A stretch of 59,041 bases of DNA from the NCBI GenBank assembly GCA_024635555.1, contig JAGXIO010000216.1, forward strand, positions 1 to 59,041, written 5' to 3'. The stretch is from Saccharicrinis sp. GTDB taxonomy: Bacteria; Bacteroidota; Bacteroidia; Bacteroidales; Marinilabiliaceae. Both the position numbers and the translations under genes were made by a program. Under the pieces are notes generated by a model, which was given only the letters and a program-made list of their open reading frames with translations, had not been told where the DNA came from and did no database searches. Positions 8,861-17,747 of the stretch are shown one piece after another (the stretch's first letter is position 1; every line of letters begins with the position of its first letter).

Positions 8861-9850
8861 ATGAAGAATATACTCGAAAATAAAAGTGTTCTAGTTACAG
8901 GTGGAGCCGGCTTTATCGGCTCTAACCTTATAGAACGATTGCTAAAACAAAATAACAAAGTGGTTTGTCTGGATAATTTTTCTACCGGAAAACGTATTAA
9001 TATCCAACCATTTTTAGCTAACCCAAACTTTACATTGGTGGAAGGTGATATTCGTAATCGCGAAGATTGCGACAAGGCTGTTAAAGGCTGTCAGGTTGTA
9101 CTTCACCAGGCTGCGCTGGGCTCAGTGCCACGTTCTATTCATGATCCTAAAACTACCAACGATGTAAACATTTCGGGTTTTGTTAACGTTATATTGGCTG
9201 CCCGGGATGCGGGCATAAAAAGAGTGGTGTATGCCGCCAGCTCCTCAACCTATGGCGATAGCGAATCTTTGCCAAAAGTGGAGGATATCATCGGTCGCCC
9301 CTTATCGCCCTATGCGGTTACCAAATATGTAAATGAGCTTTATGCCGATGTATTTGCACGCCTTTACGATATGGAGTTGATAGGGCTGCGTTACTTCAAT
9401 GTTTTTGGTATGCGTCAGGATCCGGATGGAGCTTATGCCGCTGTTATCCCCAAATTTGTAAAGTCATTGATAGCGCACGAATCGCCAACAATTAATGGTG
9501 ACGGATCCTTTTCGCGCGATTTTACCTTTATCGACAATGTGGTACAAGCCAATCAGCTGGCCGCCATAACAGATAATAAGGATGCCGTTAACACCATATA
9601 TAATGTGGCCTTTGGAGATCGTACCTCAATGAATGAGCTGATTGATTATTTAAAGGAGTTTTTAGAGCCCTACGATGAATCGATAAAAAATGTACAAATA
9701 AATTATGGCGTCGAAAGATTAGGTGATGTGCCACATTCGCTTGCATCTATCAAAAAAGCCAAGGATTTATTGGGTTACAATCCAGCTTTTAGCGTTAAGG
9801 AAGGCTTGAAAAAGGCCATTGATTGGTATTGGAATAATCTATCCAATTAG
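8861..9850 (+). CDS. NAD-dependent UDP-hexose(amine) C4-epimerase, SDR family
   Basis: A 329-residue extended short-chain dehydrogenase/reductase. The Rossmann motif is GGAGFIGSN, the catalytic triad region is SSSTYG and YAVTKY, and NVFGMRQDP follows. The pattern resembles WbpP/TviC epimerases that act on UDP-GlcNAc, UDP-GalNAc or their uronic acids for surface polysaccharides. A simple UDP-glucose epimerase (GalE) is less likely given LHQAALGSVPRSIHDP. It precedes gmd and fcl, so it probably feeds the same glycan. The exact substrate cannot be read from sequence. Confidence 0.85.
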   Translation: MKNILENKSVLVTGGAGFIGSNLIERLLKQNNKVVCLDNFSTGKRINIQPFLANPNFTLVEGDIRNREDCDKAVKGCQVVLHQAALGSVPRSIHDPKTTNDVNISGFVNVILAARDAGIKRVVYAASSSTYGDSESLPKVEDIIGRPLSPYAVTKYVNELYADVFARLYDMELIGLRYFNVFGMRQDPDGAYAAVIPKFVKSLIAHESPTINGDGSFSRDFTFIDNVVQANQLAAITDNKDAVNTIYNVAFGDRTSMNELIDYLKEFLEPYDESIKNVQINYGVERLGDVPHSLASIKKAKDLLGYNPAFSVKEGLKKAIDWYWNNLSN

Positions 9851-9890
9851 AGTAGAAATATAAATCAAAATAAATATAAATATAAACACC

Positions 9891-11006
9891 ATGGCAAAGG
9901 TTGCTTTAATTACCGGGGTCACCGGACAGGACGGAGCGTATCTGTCGGAATTTTTATTGAAAAAAGGGTATGTGGTTCACGGTTTAAAACGTCGTTCCTC
10001 ACTTTTTAATACCGAAAGAATAGATCACCTGTATCAGGATCCACATGTGGACAACAAGAATTTCTTCCTTCATTATGGCGATTTGACCGACTCGACTAAC
10101 CTGATTCGTATTATTCAGGAAACACAGCCCGACGAAATTTACAATCTTGCGGCCATGTCGCACGTGGCGGTTAGTTTTGATACACCCGAATATACGGCCA
10201 ATGCCGATGGTATCGGTACTTTGCGTATTTTGGAGGCAATCAGACTGTTGGGATTGACCAAGAAAACCCGTTTTTACCAGGCTTCAACCAGTGAGCTTTA
10301 CGGATTGGTTCAGGAGGTTCCCCAATCGGAGAAAACGCCGTTTTATCCTCGTTCGCCCTACGCTGTGGCTAAACTGTATGGCTACTGGATTACGGTTAAC
10401 TATCGCGAAGCCTATGATATGTATGCTTGCAATGGTATTTTATTTAACCACGAATCACCCATCCGGGGCGAAACTTTTGTTACGCGTAAAATAACTCGTG
10501 CCGTAGCGCGTATAGGGCTCGGACTGCAAGAAAAATTGTTTTTAGGAAACATGTCGGCCAAGCGTGACTGGGGTCATGCCAAAGATTATGTAGAAGCCAT
10601 GTATTTGATGCTTCAACAAGATAAACCCGAGGATTTTGTGGTGGCCACTGGCGTTACCACCGAGGTGCGTGATTTTGTGCGTATGGCCTTTGCCAACATT
10701 GGTGTTAGCATAGAGTTCAAAGGTGAGGGCGCTGACGAAAAAGGATATGTGCTTGCTTGTGATAATCCTGAATTTAAAGTTAAAGAAGGAACTTGCGTGG
10801 TAGAAGTGGATCCTCGCTATTTCCGTCCAACAGAGGTAGAGTTATTGATAGGCGATCCTAAAAAAGCCAACGATAAGTTGGGATGGAAACCAAAATACGA
10901 CCTTAAAATGTTGGTTGACGATATGATGGAAAACGATATTAAGTTGATGAAAAAAGATAAATACCTGAAAGACGGTGGTTATAAAACCCTAAATTACTTT
11001 GAGTAA
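9891..11006 (+). CDS. gmd: GDP-mannose 4,6-dehydratase
   Basis: Gmd (371 residues) converts GDP-mannose to GDP-4-keto-6-deoxymannose, the first step to GDP-L-fucose. Diagnostic segments are [13 protein letters not shown] (NADP site), the SxxYxxxK region [10 protein letters not shown] and [15 protein letters not shown], and [17 protein letters not shown]. Length is normal and the protein is cytosolic. The next gene, 40 bases on, encodes the second enzyme of the pathway, so the pair should supply GDP-fucose for glycosylation. Confidence 0.96.
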   Translation: MAKVALITGVTGQDGAYLSEFLLKKGYVVHGLKRRSSLFNTERIDHLYQDPHVDNKNFFLHYGDLTDSTNLIRIIQETQPDEIYNLAAMSHVAVSFDTPEYTANADGIGTLRILEAIRLLGLTKKTRFYQASTSELYGLVQEVPQSEKTPFYPRSPYAVAKLYGYWITVNYREAYDMYACNGILFNHESPIRGETFVTRKITRAVARIGLGLQEKLFLGNMSAKRDWGHAKDYVEAMYLMLQQDKPEDFVVATGVTTEVRDFVRMAFANIGVSIEFKGEGADEKGYVLACDNPEFKVKEGTCVVEVDPRYFRPTEVELLIGDPKKANDKLGWKPKYDLKMLVDDMMENDIKLMKKDKYLKDGGYKTLNYFE

Positions 11007-11045
11007 TCGCATCTTTTGCAAAAAAAACACGAAGGAAAAATAAGG

Positions 11046-12143
11046 ATGGATAAACAAGGAAAAATATTTGTTGCCGGTCACCGCGGTTTAGTGGGTTCTG
11101 CCATTGTTCGTTCCCTGGAGCAAAAGGGGTACAAGAATATTGTGGTAAAAACACGCAGTCAGTTGGATTTGTTGGATGGTAAAGCTGTGGAAGAATTTTT
11201 TAAGGATGAAAAACCGGATTATGTTTTTTTTGCAGCTGCCAAAGTGGGCGGTATCATTGCCAATAATACGTATAGGGCCGATTTTATTTATGAGAATCTG
11301 CAAATCCAGAACCATATCATTCATCAATCTTATCTAGCAGGTGTTAAAAAGCTGTTGTTTTTGGGAAGTTCCTGTATTTATCCCAAAGCTTGCCCCCAGC
11401 CTATTAAGGAGGATTATTTGCTTACGGATGTGTTGGAATATACCAACGAGTCGTATGCCATCGCTAAAATAGCGGGCATTAAAATGTGCGAGTCGTATAA
11501 CCTGCAATACGGTACCAACTTTATTTCGGTGATGCCTACCAACCTCTACGGTCCCAACGATAATTACGATCTCGAAAAGTCGCATGTGTTGCCTGCGCTC
11601 ATCCGTAAGATGTACCTCGGTAAATGCCTTGAAGATCAGGACTGGCAAGGCATTAAGAAGGATTTTGATAAAAACCCGGTCGAAGGTATATCAGGTCAGT
11701 CTTCGCAAGAGCAAATACTGGGTATACTTTCAAAGTACGGTATTCATCAGACTTCAGTAGGAGATAAGCACAGTTGTACTATAAAGCTTTGGGGAACAGG
11801 TAATCCGCGTCGCGAGTTTTTGCATTCGGATGATATGGCCGAAGCCTGCGTATTTACCATGGAAAAGGTTGATTTTGAAGATTTAATACCTTCCAAAGGT
11901 GGCGAAGTACGCAATACACATATTAATATCGGTGTAGGAGAGGATCAATCCATAAACGAGCTGGCCGAACTTATAAAAGGTATTGTGGGCTTTACAGGAG
12001 AACTACAGTGGGATAGCGAAAAACCCGACGGCACATTTCAAAAACTGTTGGATGTTTCAAAGATGGGCAGCCTGGGTTGGACTGCTTCCATCGGCCTCAA
12101 GAAGGGTATCGAAAAAGTGTTTGCGCAATATAAAAAGGATTGA
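11046..12143 (+). CDS. fcl: GDP-L-fucose synthase
   Basis: Fcl/WcaG (365 residues) is the epimerase-reductase producing GDP-L-fucose from the Gmd product. Motifs are GHRGLVGSAIVR, GSSCIYPKACPQPI and YAIAKIAG. Against the roughly 310-320-residue enterobacterial enzyme there is an insert of about 45 residues between LIRKMYLGK and LWGTGNPRREFLHSDD, as in other Bacteroidota. The ATG at 11046 gives the expected N-terminus; the frame extends upstream to 11016 but with lysine-rich, unlikely residues. Confidence 0.95.
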   Translation: MDKQGKIFVAGHRGLVGSAIVRSLEQKGYKNIVVKTRSQLDLLDGKAVEEFFKDEKPDYVFFAAAKVGGIIANNTYRADFIYENLQIQNHIIHQSYLAGVKKLLFLGSSCIYPKACPQPIKEDYLLTDVLEYTNESYAIAKIAGIKMCESYNLQYGTNFISVMPTNLYGPNDNYDLEKSHVLPALIRKMYLGKCLEDQDWQGIKKDFDKNPVEGISGQSSQEQILGILSKYGIHQTSVGDKHSCTIKLWGTGNPRREFLHSDDMAEACVFTMEKVDFEDLIPSKGGEVRNTHINIGVGEDQSINELAELIKGIVGFTGELQWDSEKPDGTFQKLLDVSKMGSLGWTASIGLKKGIEKVFAQYKKD

Positions 12144-12209
12144 TGTTATCGCAGATAAAATAAACCTTATCTTTACACCTAGATAATATTGAAATTAAAA
12201 TAGTATTAA

Positions 12210-12686
12210 ATGAGAGCCGATTTATCAAAGCTGATTTCGTTCATTGCCATTGCACTCATGTTTTTAACTGCATGTGGTGGTGGCAGCGATCCTAAGCCGG
12301 ATCCGGATAACACAAATCCAACTATTGAAACAACACTTCCTGCTGCAGCCGGTCAAAACTATACTATGACTGGTTCTTTTTTATATTCGGGAACTTTTAA
12401 AGATAACGAAGAACTTAAGGTGGTTAAATTCACTTTAAAGCATAATAAAACAACTCCATCAGCTTCATTAAAAGTTGCTAACGGTGTGGATGATCCCCCT
12501 TGGGAACCTAAAGAAAATGATTTCAAAGTAATGTTATCTGGTAAGGAACAGGAGCTTACAAACAAAGAGTTATTTGGCGAGGCCATACCTAGTGGTGTTT
12601 GGACAGGAGTTTATACTCTTACCATCACCTGTACCGATAAAGCAGACAATAAAGCTATTTCTACTATTGATGTAACTATTCAATAA
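12210..12686 (+). CDS. small surface lipoprotein, DUF4625-like (tentative)
   Basis: A 158-residue lipoprotein. The signal peptide ends in the lipobox LTAC, followed by a GGGSDPKPDPDN linker typical of exported Bacteroidota lipoproteins. The remainder is beta-rich with an Ig-like pattern ending in GVYTLTITCTDKADNKAIST. The call to DUF4625 is by general resemblance only and no function is known. A strong terminator follows, so it ends its transcription unit. TATCTTTA near 12168 may be part of its own promoter. Confidence 0.7.
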   Translation: MRADLSKLISFIAIALMFLTACGGGSDPKPDPDNTNPTIETTLPAAAGQNYTMTGSFLYSGTFKDNEELKVVKFTLKHNKTTPSASLKVANGVDDPPWEPKENDFKVMLSGKEQELTNKELFGEAIPSGVWTGVYTLTITCTDKADNKAISTIDVTIQ

Positions 12687-12721
12687 TATAAGAAAGTATA
12701 TCAGGCAAAAAGTATTTGCTG

Positions 12722-12756
12722 AAAACATCCGATAGCCTTACTTTCGGATGTTTTTT
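12722..12756 (+). terminator. intrinsic terminator of the lipoprotein gene
   Basis: A perfect 11-bp stem, AAAACATCCGA with TCGGATGTTTT, has an 11-base loop and a T-run. Confidence 0.9.
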
Positions 12757-12813
12757 ATTTATACTGTTTTTTATAAATGATTAGCAATCAGGTTGCTATT
12801 AATCACATAAGCC

Positions 12814-12906
12814 CTAATCTACTAATCTCTAATCTGCTAATCTATTAATCTCTAATCTAATAATCTCTAATCTAATAATCTCTTATCTACTAATCTCATT
12901 ATCTTA
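12814..12906 (+). repeat. CTAATCT word array (C family)
   Basis: About twelve units of 7-8 bases of the type CTAATCT(A/C/G), often alternating to a 15-base period, end six bases before the malY-like ATG. It contains no spacers and is not a CRISPR. Related arrays lie upstream of the genes at 50576, 54191 and 28508 (minus). Confidence 0.9.
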
Positions 12907-12911
12907 AAAAT

Positions 12912-14099
12912 ATGACCTACAATTTTGACGAAATAGTGCCACGCGAAGGAACTGATGCCTTTAAGCTTGAGTTGAGGGAAATGGTATTTGGTGCCGATGA
13001 TGTGTTGCCTCTTTGGGTGGCCGATATGGATTTTAAGTCGCCTCCTGCGGTTATAAAAGCTTTGCAGGATAGGGCCTCGCACGAAATATATGGCTATACC
13101 ATCCGGGATAAAAAATTTACAGACTCCATTGTTAATTGGTTAAATCGTCAGCATCAATGGGAGATAAAGGAAGAATGGATCGACTTTTCGCCGGGTGTGC
13201 TTCCTTCCATCATGGTGGCTTTGCACGAGTTTAGCGAGCCAGGTGATAAGGTAATTATTCAAACACCCGTATATCCGCCTTTTTACTCCATCGTTTCACA
13301 AAACGAAAGGGAACTGGTGAAAAACACACTGGTTGAAACAGACGGTTATTATACCATCGATTTTGATTTATTGGAGAAGCAAGCCAGTGATCCGAGAACT
13401 AAAATATTTGTCTTTTCCAACCCGCATAACCCTGTGGGAAGAGCATGGAATAAGGAAGAGTTAAAGCGTATAGCCGATATTTGCATCGAACATGAAGTAC
13501 TGATTGTTTCTGACGAGATACATAGCGATTTGTGTCTGTTTGGGCATACGCATTTGCCCATGGCCAATCTGTTCCCTGAGATATGCGACCGCATCATTAC
13601 CTGCATGGCACCCAGCAAAACCTTTAATGTAGCCGGATTATCCTCGGCTTATGCCATCATAGCTGACGACGAAATAAGGGAGCGATTCCATAAACGTCTT
13701 TGGGCTATGCAACTGCATATGGGAAACCTGTTTGGCGGTATTGCATTGCGTGCAGCCTATAATGAGGGAGACGAGTGGTTGGATGCCTTGAAGAAATATT
13801 TGGAAGGAAATGCCTTGTTGGTCAGGGATTTTATAGACGAGAATATGCCCGAGGTAGGTTTTGTGCTGCCCGAAGCCACCTACTTGCTGTGGTTAGATTT
13901 TAGAAGTTGGGGTTTGTCGCCTATTAAGTTGCGCAAAACCATGGTTGAAGTGGGCAAAGTGGGCATGAACGATGGGGTCTCTTTTGGTACGGAAGGTGCC
14001 GGGTTCCAGCGCTTAAACATAGGATCCCCAAGGTCTATCATTCAAGAAGGATTGCAGCGGATACTAAAAGTACGAAACGAAGTGTATAAAAAGCATTAA
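12912..14099 (+). CDS. MalY/PatB-family C-S lyase aminotransferase
   Basis: A 395-residue fold-I PLP enzyme of the MalY/PatB type, which usually cleaves cystathionine or cysteine conjugates (beta C-S lyase). Visible features are the N-terminal DVLPLWVADMDFKSPPAV, which is diagnostic of the subfamily, the SNPHNPVGRAW loop, VSDEIHSDL, and the PLP lysine in APSKTFNVAG. No signal peptide is present. A regulatory side role, as in E. coli MalY, is possible but not visible. It is monocistronic between a word array and a large inverted repeat. Confidence 0.92.
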   Translation: MTYNFDEIVPREGTDAFKLELREMVFGADDVLPLWVADMDFKSPPAVIKALQDRASHEIYGYTIRDKKFTDSIVNWLNRQHQWEIKEEWIDFSPGVLPSIMVALHEFSEPGDKVIIQTPVYPPFYSIVSQNERELVKNTLVETDGYYTIDFDLLEKQASDPRTKIFVFSNPHNPVGRAWNKEELKRIADICIEHEVLIVSDEIHSDLCLFGHTHLPMANLFPEICDRIITCMAPSKTFNVAGLSSAYAIIADDEIRERFHKRLWAMQLHMGNLFGGIALRAAYNEGDEWLDALKKYLEGNALLVRDFIDENMPEVGFVLPEATYLLWLDFRSWGLSPIKLRKTMVEVGKVGMNDGVSFGTEGAGFQRLNIGSPRSIIQEGLQRILKVRNEVYKKH

Positions 14100-14100
14100 A

Positions 14101-14176
14101 CCACTAAGGCACTGAGGACACGCAGGAACACTAAGAAAATAAAAAGTGAATCTTTGTGCTCCTAGTGCCTTAGTGG
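14101..14176. repeat. large inverted repeat after the malY-like gene
   Basis: CCACTAAGGCACT (14101-14113) pairs perfectly with AGTGCCTTAGTGG (14164-14176) across about 50 bases. The left arm begins directly after the TAA stop. It could fold as a terminator-like element or be a dispersed repeat. Confidence 0.7.
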
Positions 14177-14201
14177 TAAAAATTACATCTCGGTAATATA
14201 C

Positions 14202-14252
14202 CAATGCTAATCGCTAACAGCTAACAGCTAATAGCCAAGAGCTATCAGCTAA
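14202..14252 (-). repeat. stop-anchored word array (B family)
   Basis: In sense of the minus gene it reads TTAGCTGATAGCTCTTGGCT, then further GCTATTAGCTGTTAGC words. The first TAG is the stop codon of the EamA gene. Confidence 0.65.
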
Positions 14253-15127
14253 TTTTTCCTCTTCTTAAGCATTGGATACAAAAACACCGAAGCTAAAATC
14301 ATGGCAGTACCTGCATAAAAACCTCCGGTCATGTGTTCCGAATCGCCAAAAATAATGAAGGCCAGTATAATGCCGTAAATAGGTTCCATATTGATAGACA
14401 GGATAACGGTGTAGGCCGAAAGCTCTTTCATTACATCTACACTAACGGCAAAAGCAAAAGCCGTACAAATGAGTCCCAGTATCAAAAGATAAACAAAATC
14501 CATTGTTGTGGGGCGTATAAATTCGGCATTGAAACTACCGGAGAAGAACAGATAAACCGTTATTCCGATAAAACCGCCCAACATCTCATAAAAACTAATT
14601 AATGTGGGCGGATAACGTGTCGTAAATTTTTTGTTTAGGATAGTAAATACTGTGGCTAATACAGTGGCAACTAGGGCTACAATAATTCCGGTGAGATACT
14701 CCAACTCATAGCTAAAAATGAGGTAGAGTCCAAATATGATAAAGATGCCGATAAGGAACTCAAGCCAATCGATTCTCTTCCTGAAAAACAGGGGCTCCAA
14801 AATGCTAGCAAACAATGCCCCCGATGAAATAACGCCAAGCGTAACCGATATGTTGGATATTTTGATGGCATGAAAAAAGGCAATCCAATGTGCTGCTACA
14901 ACCAATCCAATACCCAGAAGTATGATAACTTGTTTAGGGGGTATTTTTACCATCGGCCGTTTTCTAATAATCAAATAAATAAGTAGGCCTATAGCCGCAA
15001 AAGCCATTCTGTACCAAACCACCTGTATGGCCGGCATTTCAATCAACTTACCCAGGATGGCCGTGAATCCGTATATCAGCACAACCAGGTGCATCCAAGT
15101 TAATGATACGTTATGAGAGCGTTCCAA
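14249..15127 (-). CDS. EamA/DMT-family membrane transporter
   Basis: A 292-residue protein with about ten predicted membrane helices in two EamA repeats, the drug/metabolite exporter superfamily. Family features include the start HLVVLIYGFTAILGKLI and the mid-protein ISNISVTLGVISSGALFASI segment. The tail is basic (LKKRKN). The frame begins with TTG at 15127; an ATG at 15094 would remove eleven residues before the first helix, so the start is uncertain. The substrate cannot be told; amino acids or metabolites are typical. Confidence 0.88.
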   Translation of the reverse strand: MERSHNVSLTWMHLVVLIYGFTAILGKLIEMPAIQVVWYRMAFAAIGLLIYLIIRKRPMVKIPPKQVIILLGIGLVVAAHWIAFFHAIKISNISVTLGVISSGALFASILEPLFFRKRIDWLEFLIGIFIIFGLYLIFSYELEYLTGIIVALVATVLATVFTILNKKFTTRYPPTLISFYEMLGGFIGITVYLFFSGSFNAEFIRPTTMDFVYLLILGLICTAFAFAVSVDVMKELSAYTVILSINMEPIYGIILAFIIFGDSEHMTGGFYAGTAMILASVFLYPMLKKRKN

Positions 15128-15171
15128 GTGATGTAGGTTTTAAATTTAATGGCCAAATGTAAGCTTAAAAT

Positions 15172-15744
15172 TTATAATCTAACTCCAATCTTGAAAACGA
15201 AGCGGTTGTAGGTAATCGTTTTGTCTATCTGGTTTAGCCTCCAATCGTTTCTGGTATAGGAGATCTGTTGATGTCGGTATCCGCCTGCCACAAAAACGCC
15301 CAGTTTACTCTGGTCATACAGGGTTACACCAATTTCAATATTTGCAAACCTGCCACCTCTGGTATCGGTCACGTCATAATTTTTAAGTTTTTTATCTTGC
15401 AAGGCTATAGAACCTCCTATGGCGCCACCAACAAAAAACGAGGTTTTGTTGTGCCTGTCCGGAAATAATATTTTTAAATTCGGCCCTATGGGTGCCACGG
15501 TAAAATCTAACCAATCTATACCAGTGTAAAGTCCAAAGGCAAAGTTTTTGTTAAAACGGTAATTGTGCTCCATATGCAGCGAAGGAACAAAGGTCTTTTC
15601 ATCCTCCCCAGATCCGATTAAATACCCGTACGAAGTGAAATTACAATACCCCTTATCCCATTTTTTGGATGTGGACTCATTTTTTTCTTGGGCGTAAATG
15701 AGTATGGGGATCAAAATAAACAAAAAGGTTGCCCGTAGTTTCAT
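15172..15744 (-). CDS. small outer-membrane-type beta-barrel protein
   Basis: A 190-residue exported protein of unknown role. A signal peptide (KLRATFLFILIPILIYAQ) is followed by alternating, aromatic-rich strands such as NFAFGLYTGIDWLDF and KTSFFVGGAIGGSIAL, and ends with FVFKIGVRL, the aromatic or hydrophobic C-terminal strand of a barrel. The ATG at 15744 is chosen because it starts the signal peptide; 27 upstream frame-compatible residues are unlikely. It is divergent from the LVIVD gene. Confidence 0.75.
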   Translation of the reverse strand: MKLRATFLFILIPILIYAQEKNESTSKKWDKGYCNFTSYGYLIGSGEDEKTFVPSLHMEHNYRFNKNFAFGLYTGIDWLDFTVAPIGPNLKILFPDRHNKTSFFVGGAIGGSIALQDKKLKNYDVTDTRGGRFANIEIGVTLYDQSKLGVFVAGGYRHQQISYTRNDWRLNQIDKTITYNRFVFKIGVRL

Positions 15745-15815
15745 GTGTCTTAATTTTATTAAGATATTTATGTCTGTATACTTAAACGATAATATTGACT
15801 GTTTAAAGTTCGAAA

Positions 15816-15847
15816 AGTTGCGCAATAAATAAAAATATCACGCAACT
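15816..15847. promoter_or_regulatory. inverted repeat in a divergent promoter region
   Basis: AGTTGCG and CGCAACT lie 18 bases apart in the gap between the divergent barrel and LVIVD genes. This is a possible regulator site, though the arms are short. Confidence 0.3.
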
Positions 15848-15918
15848 ATTATCTTTTTTATGCATCAATGTTCAAACGAGCTAATAATCTAATAACCTAT
15901 CTATCTAAAAATACCACC

Positions 15919-17187
15919 ATGAAAAAAGTATTAGCATCCCTTATTTTTATGAGCTTTGCGCTCGCTCAGTTTTCGTGCACCGACAAAATTGAGGAAACCT
16001 TTAAGGTAAATAAACCCGAGTACATGAGCTATGCCGATCTGCGATCGTCTTTTTCGTTGAAAAGTGGTGAGATTATACAACAACCCGGAAAAATTTATTT
16101 CAAGGATAATTTTATTTTCATTAACGAATATCAAAAAGGTATCCATGTGATCAATAATACCGATCCGACTAATCCGCAAAATATATCTTTTATTGAAATA
16201 CCAGGTAATGTGGATATGGCGGTTAAGGGCGACAAATTGTATGCCGATAGTTATATCGATTTGCTCACCATCGACATCAGTGATATGGACAATATAACCG
16301 AGGTGGATAGAGATACCAGTGTTTTCCCCTATATAATTCCTGATTATGAAGATGGGATATTGTCGGATCTGGACATGCGCAAAGGCGTTATTGTTGGTTA
16401 TACGGAGAGCTATGAAACAACCGAAGCTATTGGCGACCACCATTATTACGATAAATTTCCGAGATGGGGAATGGAGTTTGCAGGAGCAGATATGGCCATA
16501 AACAAAGTAAGTGGTTCTGGAACGGGAACCGGCGGTTCAATGGCTCGTTTTACGCTATACGGCGATTATCTCTATGCAATCGACAAAGCCTCGCTACATT
16601 TGTTTGATGTGTCGGATGGCTCCGATCCAACATTCACAAAACAGATACCCATCAGCTGGCAAATCGAAACCCTGTTTCCCTACAAGCAAATGCTGTTTAT
16701 AGGAGCCCAAAACGGAATGTTTGTTTATAGCTTGCAAAACCCCGCCAATCCCGAGTTTATATCCCAATTCCGTCATGCAACAGCCTGCGACCCGGTTGTG
16801 GTAAACGGCGACTATGCTTATGTAACGTTGCGTGGGGGAAATCTATGCGGAGCCCTCGAAAGCCAGCTCGATGTGATAGACATTTCAATTATTGAAGCGC
16901 CTAAACTGCTAAAAGAATACCCCATGACAGAACCTTATGGCCTGGGTGTTGACGACGAGATATTATTTGTGTGCGATGGCAACGATGGATTAAAAATATA
17001 CAATGCCAGCGACCCTTTGACCATTGCCGATAACATGTTGGCACATTACAAAGAAATCAATGCCTTTGATGTTATTCCGCTGGGCAACGTGCTTTTGATG
17101 ATAGGTGCCGATGGGTTATACCAGTACGATTACTCCGACCTAAAAAATATAAAACTGCTTAGCCATATCCGAGTGTATGGGGATTAA
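15919..17187 (+). CDS. LVIVD-repeat lipoprotein
   Basis: A 422-residue exported lipoprotein. The signal peptide ends in a lipobox-like FSC (residues about 14-16), then TDKIEE. The body carries repeats of the LVIVD type, which form beta-propeller-like blades: GIHVINNTDPTNPQNIS, LHLFDVSDGSDPTF, MFVYSLQNPANPEF, LDVIDISIIEAPKLL and LKIYNASDPLTI. It is probably anchored in the outer membrane. LVIVD proteins are common in Bacteroidota and lack a defined biochemical role. The ATG at 15919 starts the signal peptide. Confidence 0.85.
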   Translation: MKKVLASLIFMSFALAQFSCTDKIEETFKVNKPEYMSYADLRSSFSLKSGEIIQQPGKIYFKDNFIFINEYQKGIHVINNTDPTNPQNISFIEIPGNVDMAVKGDKLYADSYIDLLTIDISDMDNITEVDRDTSVFPYIIPDYEDGILSDLDMRKGVIVGYTESYETTEAIGDHHYYDKFPRWGMEFAGADMAINKVSGSGTGTGGSMARFTLYGDYLYAIDKASLHLFDVSDGSDPTFTKQIPISWQIETLFPYKQMLFIGAQNGMFVYSLQNPANPEFISQFRHATACDPVVVNGDYAYVTLRGGNLCGALESQLDVIDISIIEAPKLLKEYPMTEPYGLGVDDEILFVCDGNDGLKIYNASDPLTIADNMLAHYKEINAFDVIPLGNVLLMIGADGLYQYDYSDLKNIKLLSHIRVYGD

Positions 17188-17730
17188 GAATTAGTTGGCA
17201 GTCAACAGTCTTAAGTTAGCAATCCTCTTTAGTACGCCGCAAGGGGCTTGGGGCAAAGAGCAAGGAGCTAAAACAATAGTATAGAAAAAACAGTACATTA
17301 ACCTCAGGGTACTACTAATTTAGAGCTGTAAATGTCGTGCCCTGAGTTAGTTTTTAGTTGCAATGCATTTTAAAACTGACCACCATTAAAATATAAGGAT
17401 TTGCAGATAAATGGAAACGATAAAGTAATTCTTCATGTTTCGGGTGAGGAGTTGCTTTATGAGTATTAAATCCAACTAATTGGCCTGTCATTCCGACCGT
17501 AGGGAGCTTGTATTCTGACAAGCCGAGAATCTATCATAGCAACCGTTTTTAAACATTAAACTCTATTGGAAAGCAATAATCGAAGTAATACTAAGTTAAA
17601 GGGTTTACCCCAAGCCCTGCGCTCCTTGCCCCAAGCTTCTTGCCCAGTGCCCTAAGCCCCAAGCTCCCTGCGCAAAAAAAACATCCACAAAAATGTTGCC
17701 TATAAATAAAACTCCTTGTAATTTTTATAT
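17188..17730. other. repeat-rich intergenic region before the pyrimidine operon
   Basis: This stretch of about 540 bases carries no intact gene. It holds an inverted repeat near 17304-17347 (CTCAGGGTAC with GTGCCCTGAG), which may terminate the LVIVD transcript. It also holds a TGTCATTCCGACCGTAGGGAG element (17486-17506) of a kind dispersed in Bacteroidota, and two oppositely oriented arms of the AAGCCCCTTGC word family at 17241-17269 and 17607-17673. A short open stretch at 17380-17469 (ending VILHVSGEELLYEY) may be a remnant C-terminus. Confidence 0.55.
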
Positions 17731-17738
17731 TAACTTTG
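17731..17738 (+). promoter_or_regulatory. -7 promoter element of the pyrBI operon
   Basis: TAACTTTG matches TAnnTTTG. Transcription would start around 17745, almost at the leader ATG (17748). Confidence 0.55.
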
Positions 17739-17747
17739 AACTTTGGA

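Noticed and set aside
12814-12906. Regular repeats resembling a CRISPR array
   Set aside because: Units are 7-8 bases, degenerate and contiguous. There are no unique spacers and no cas genes nearby.
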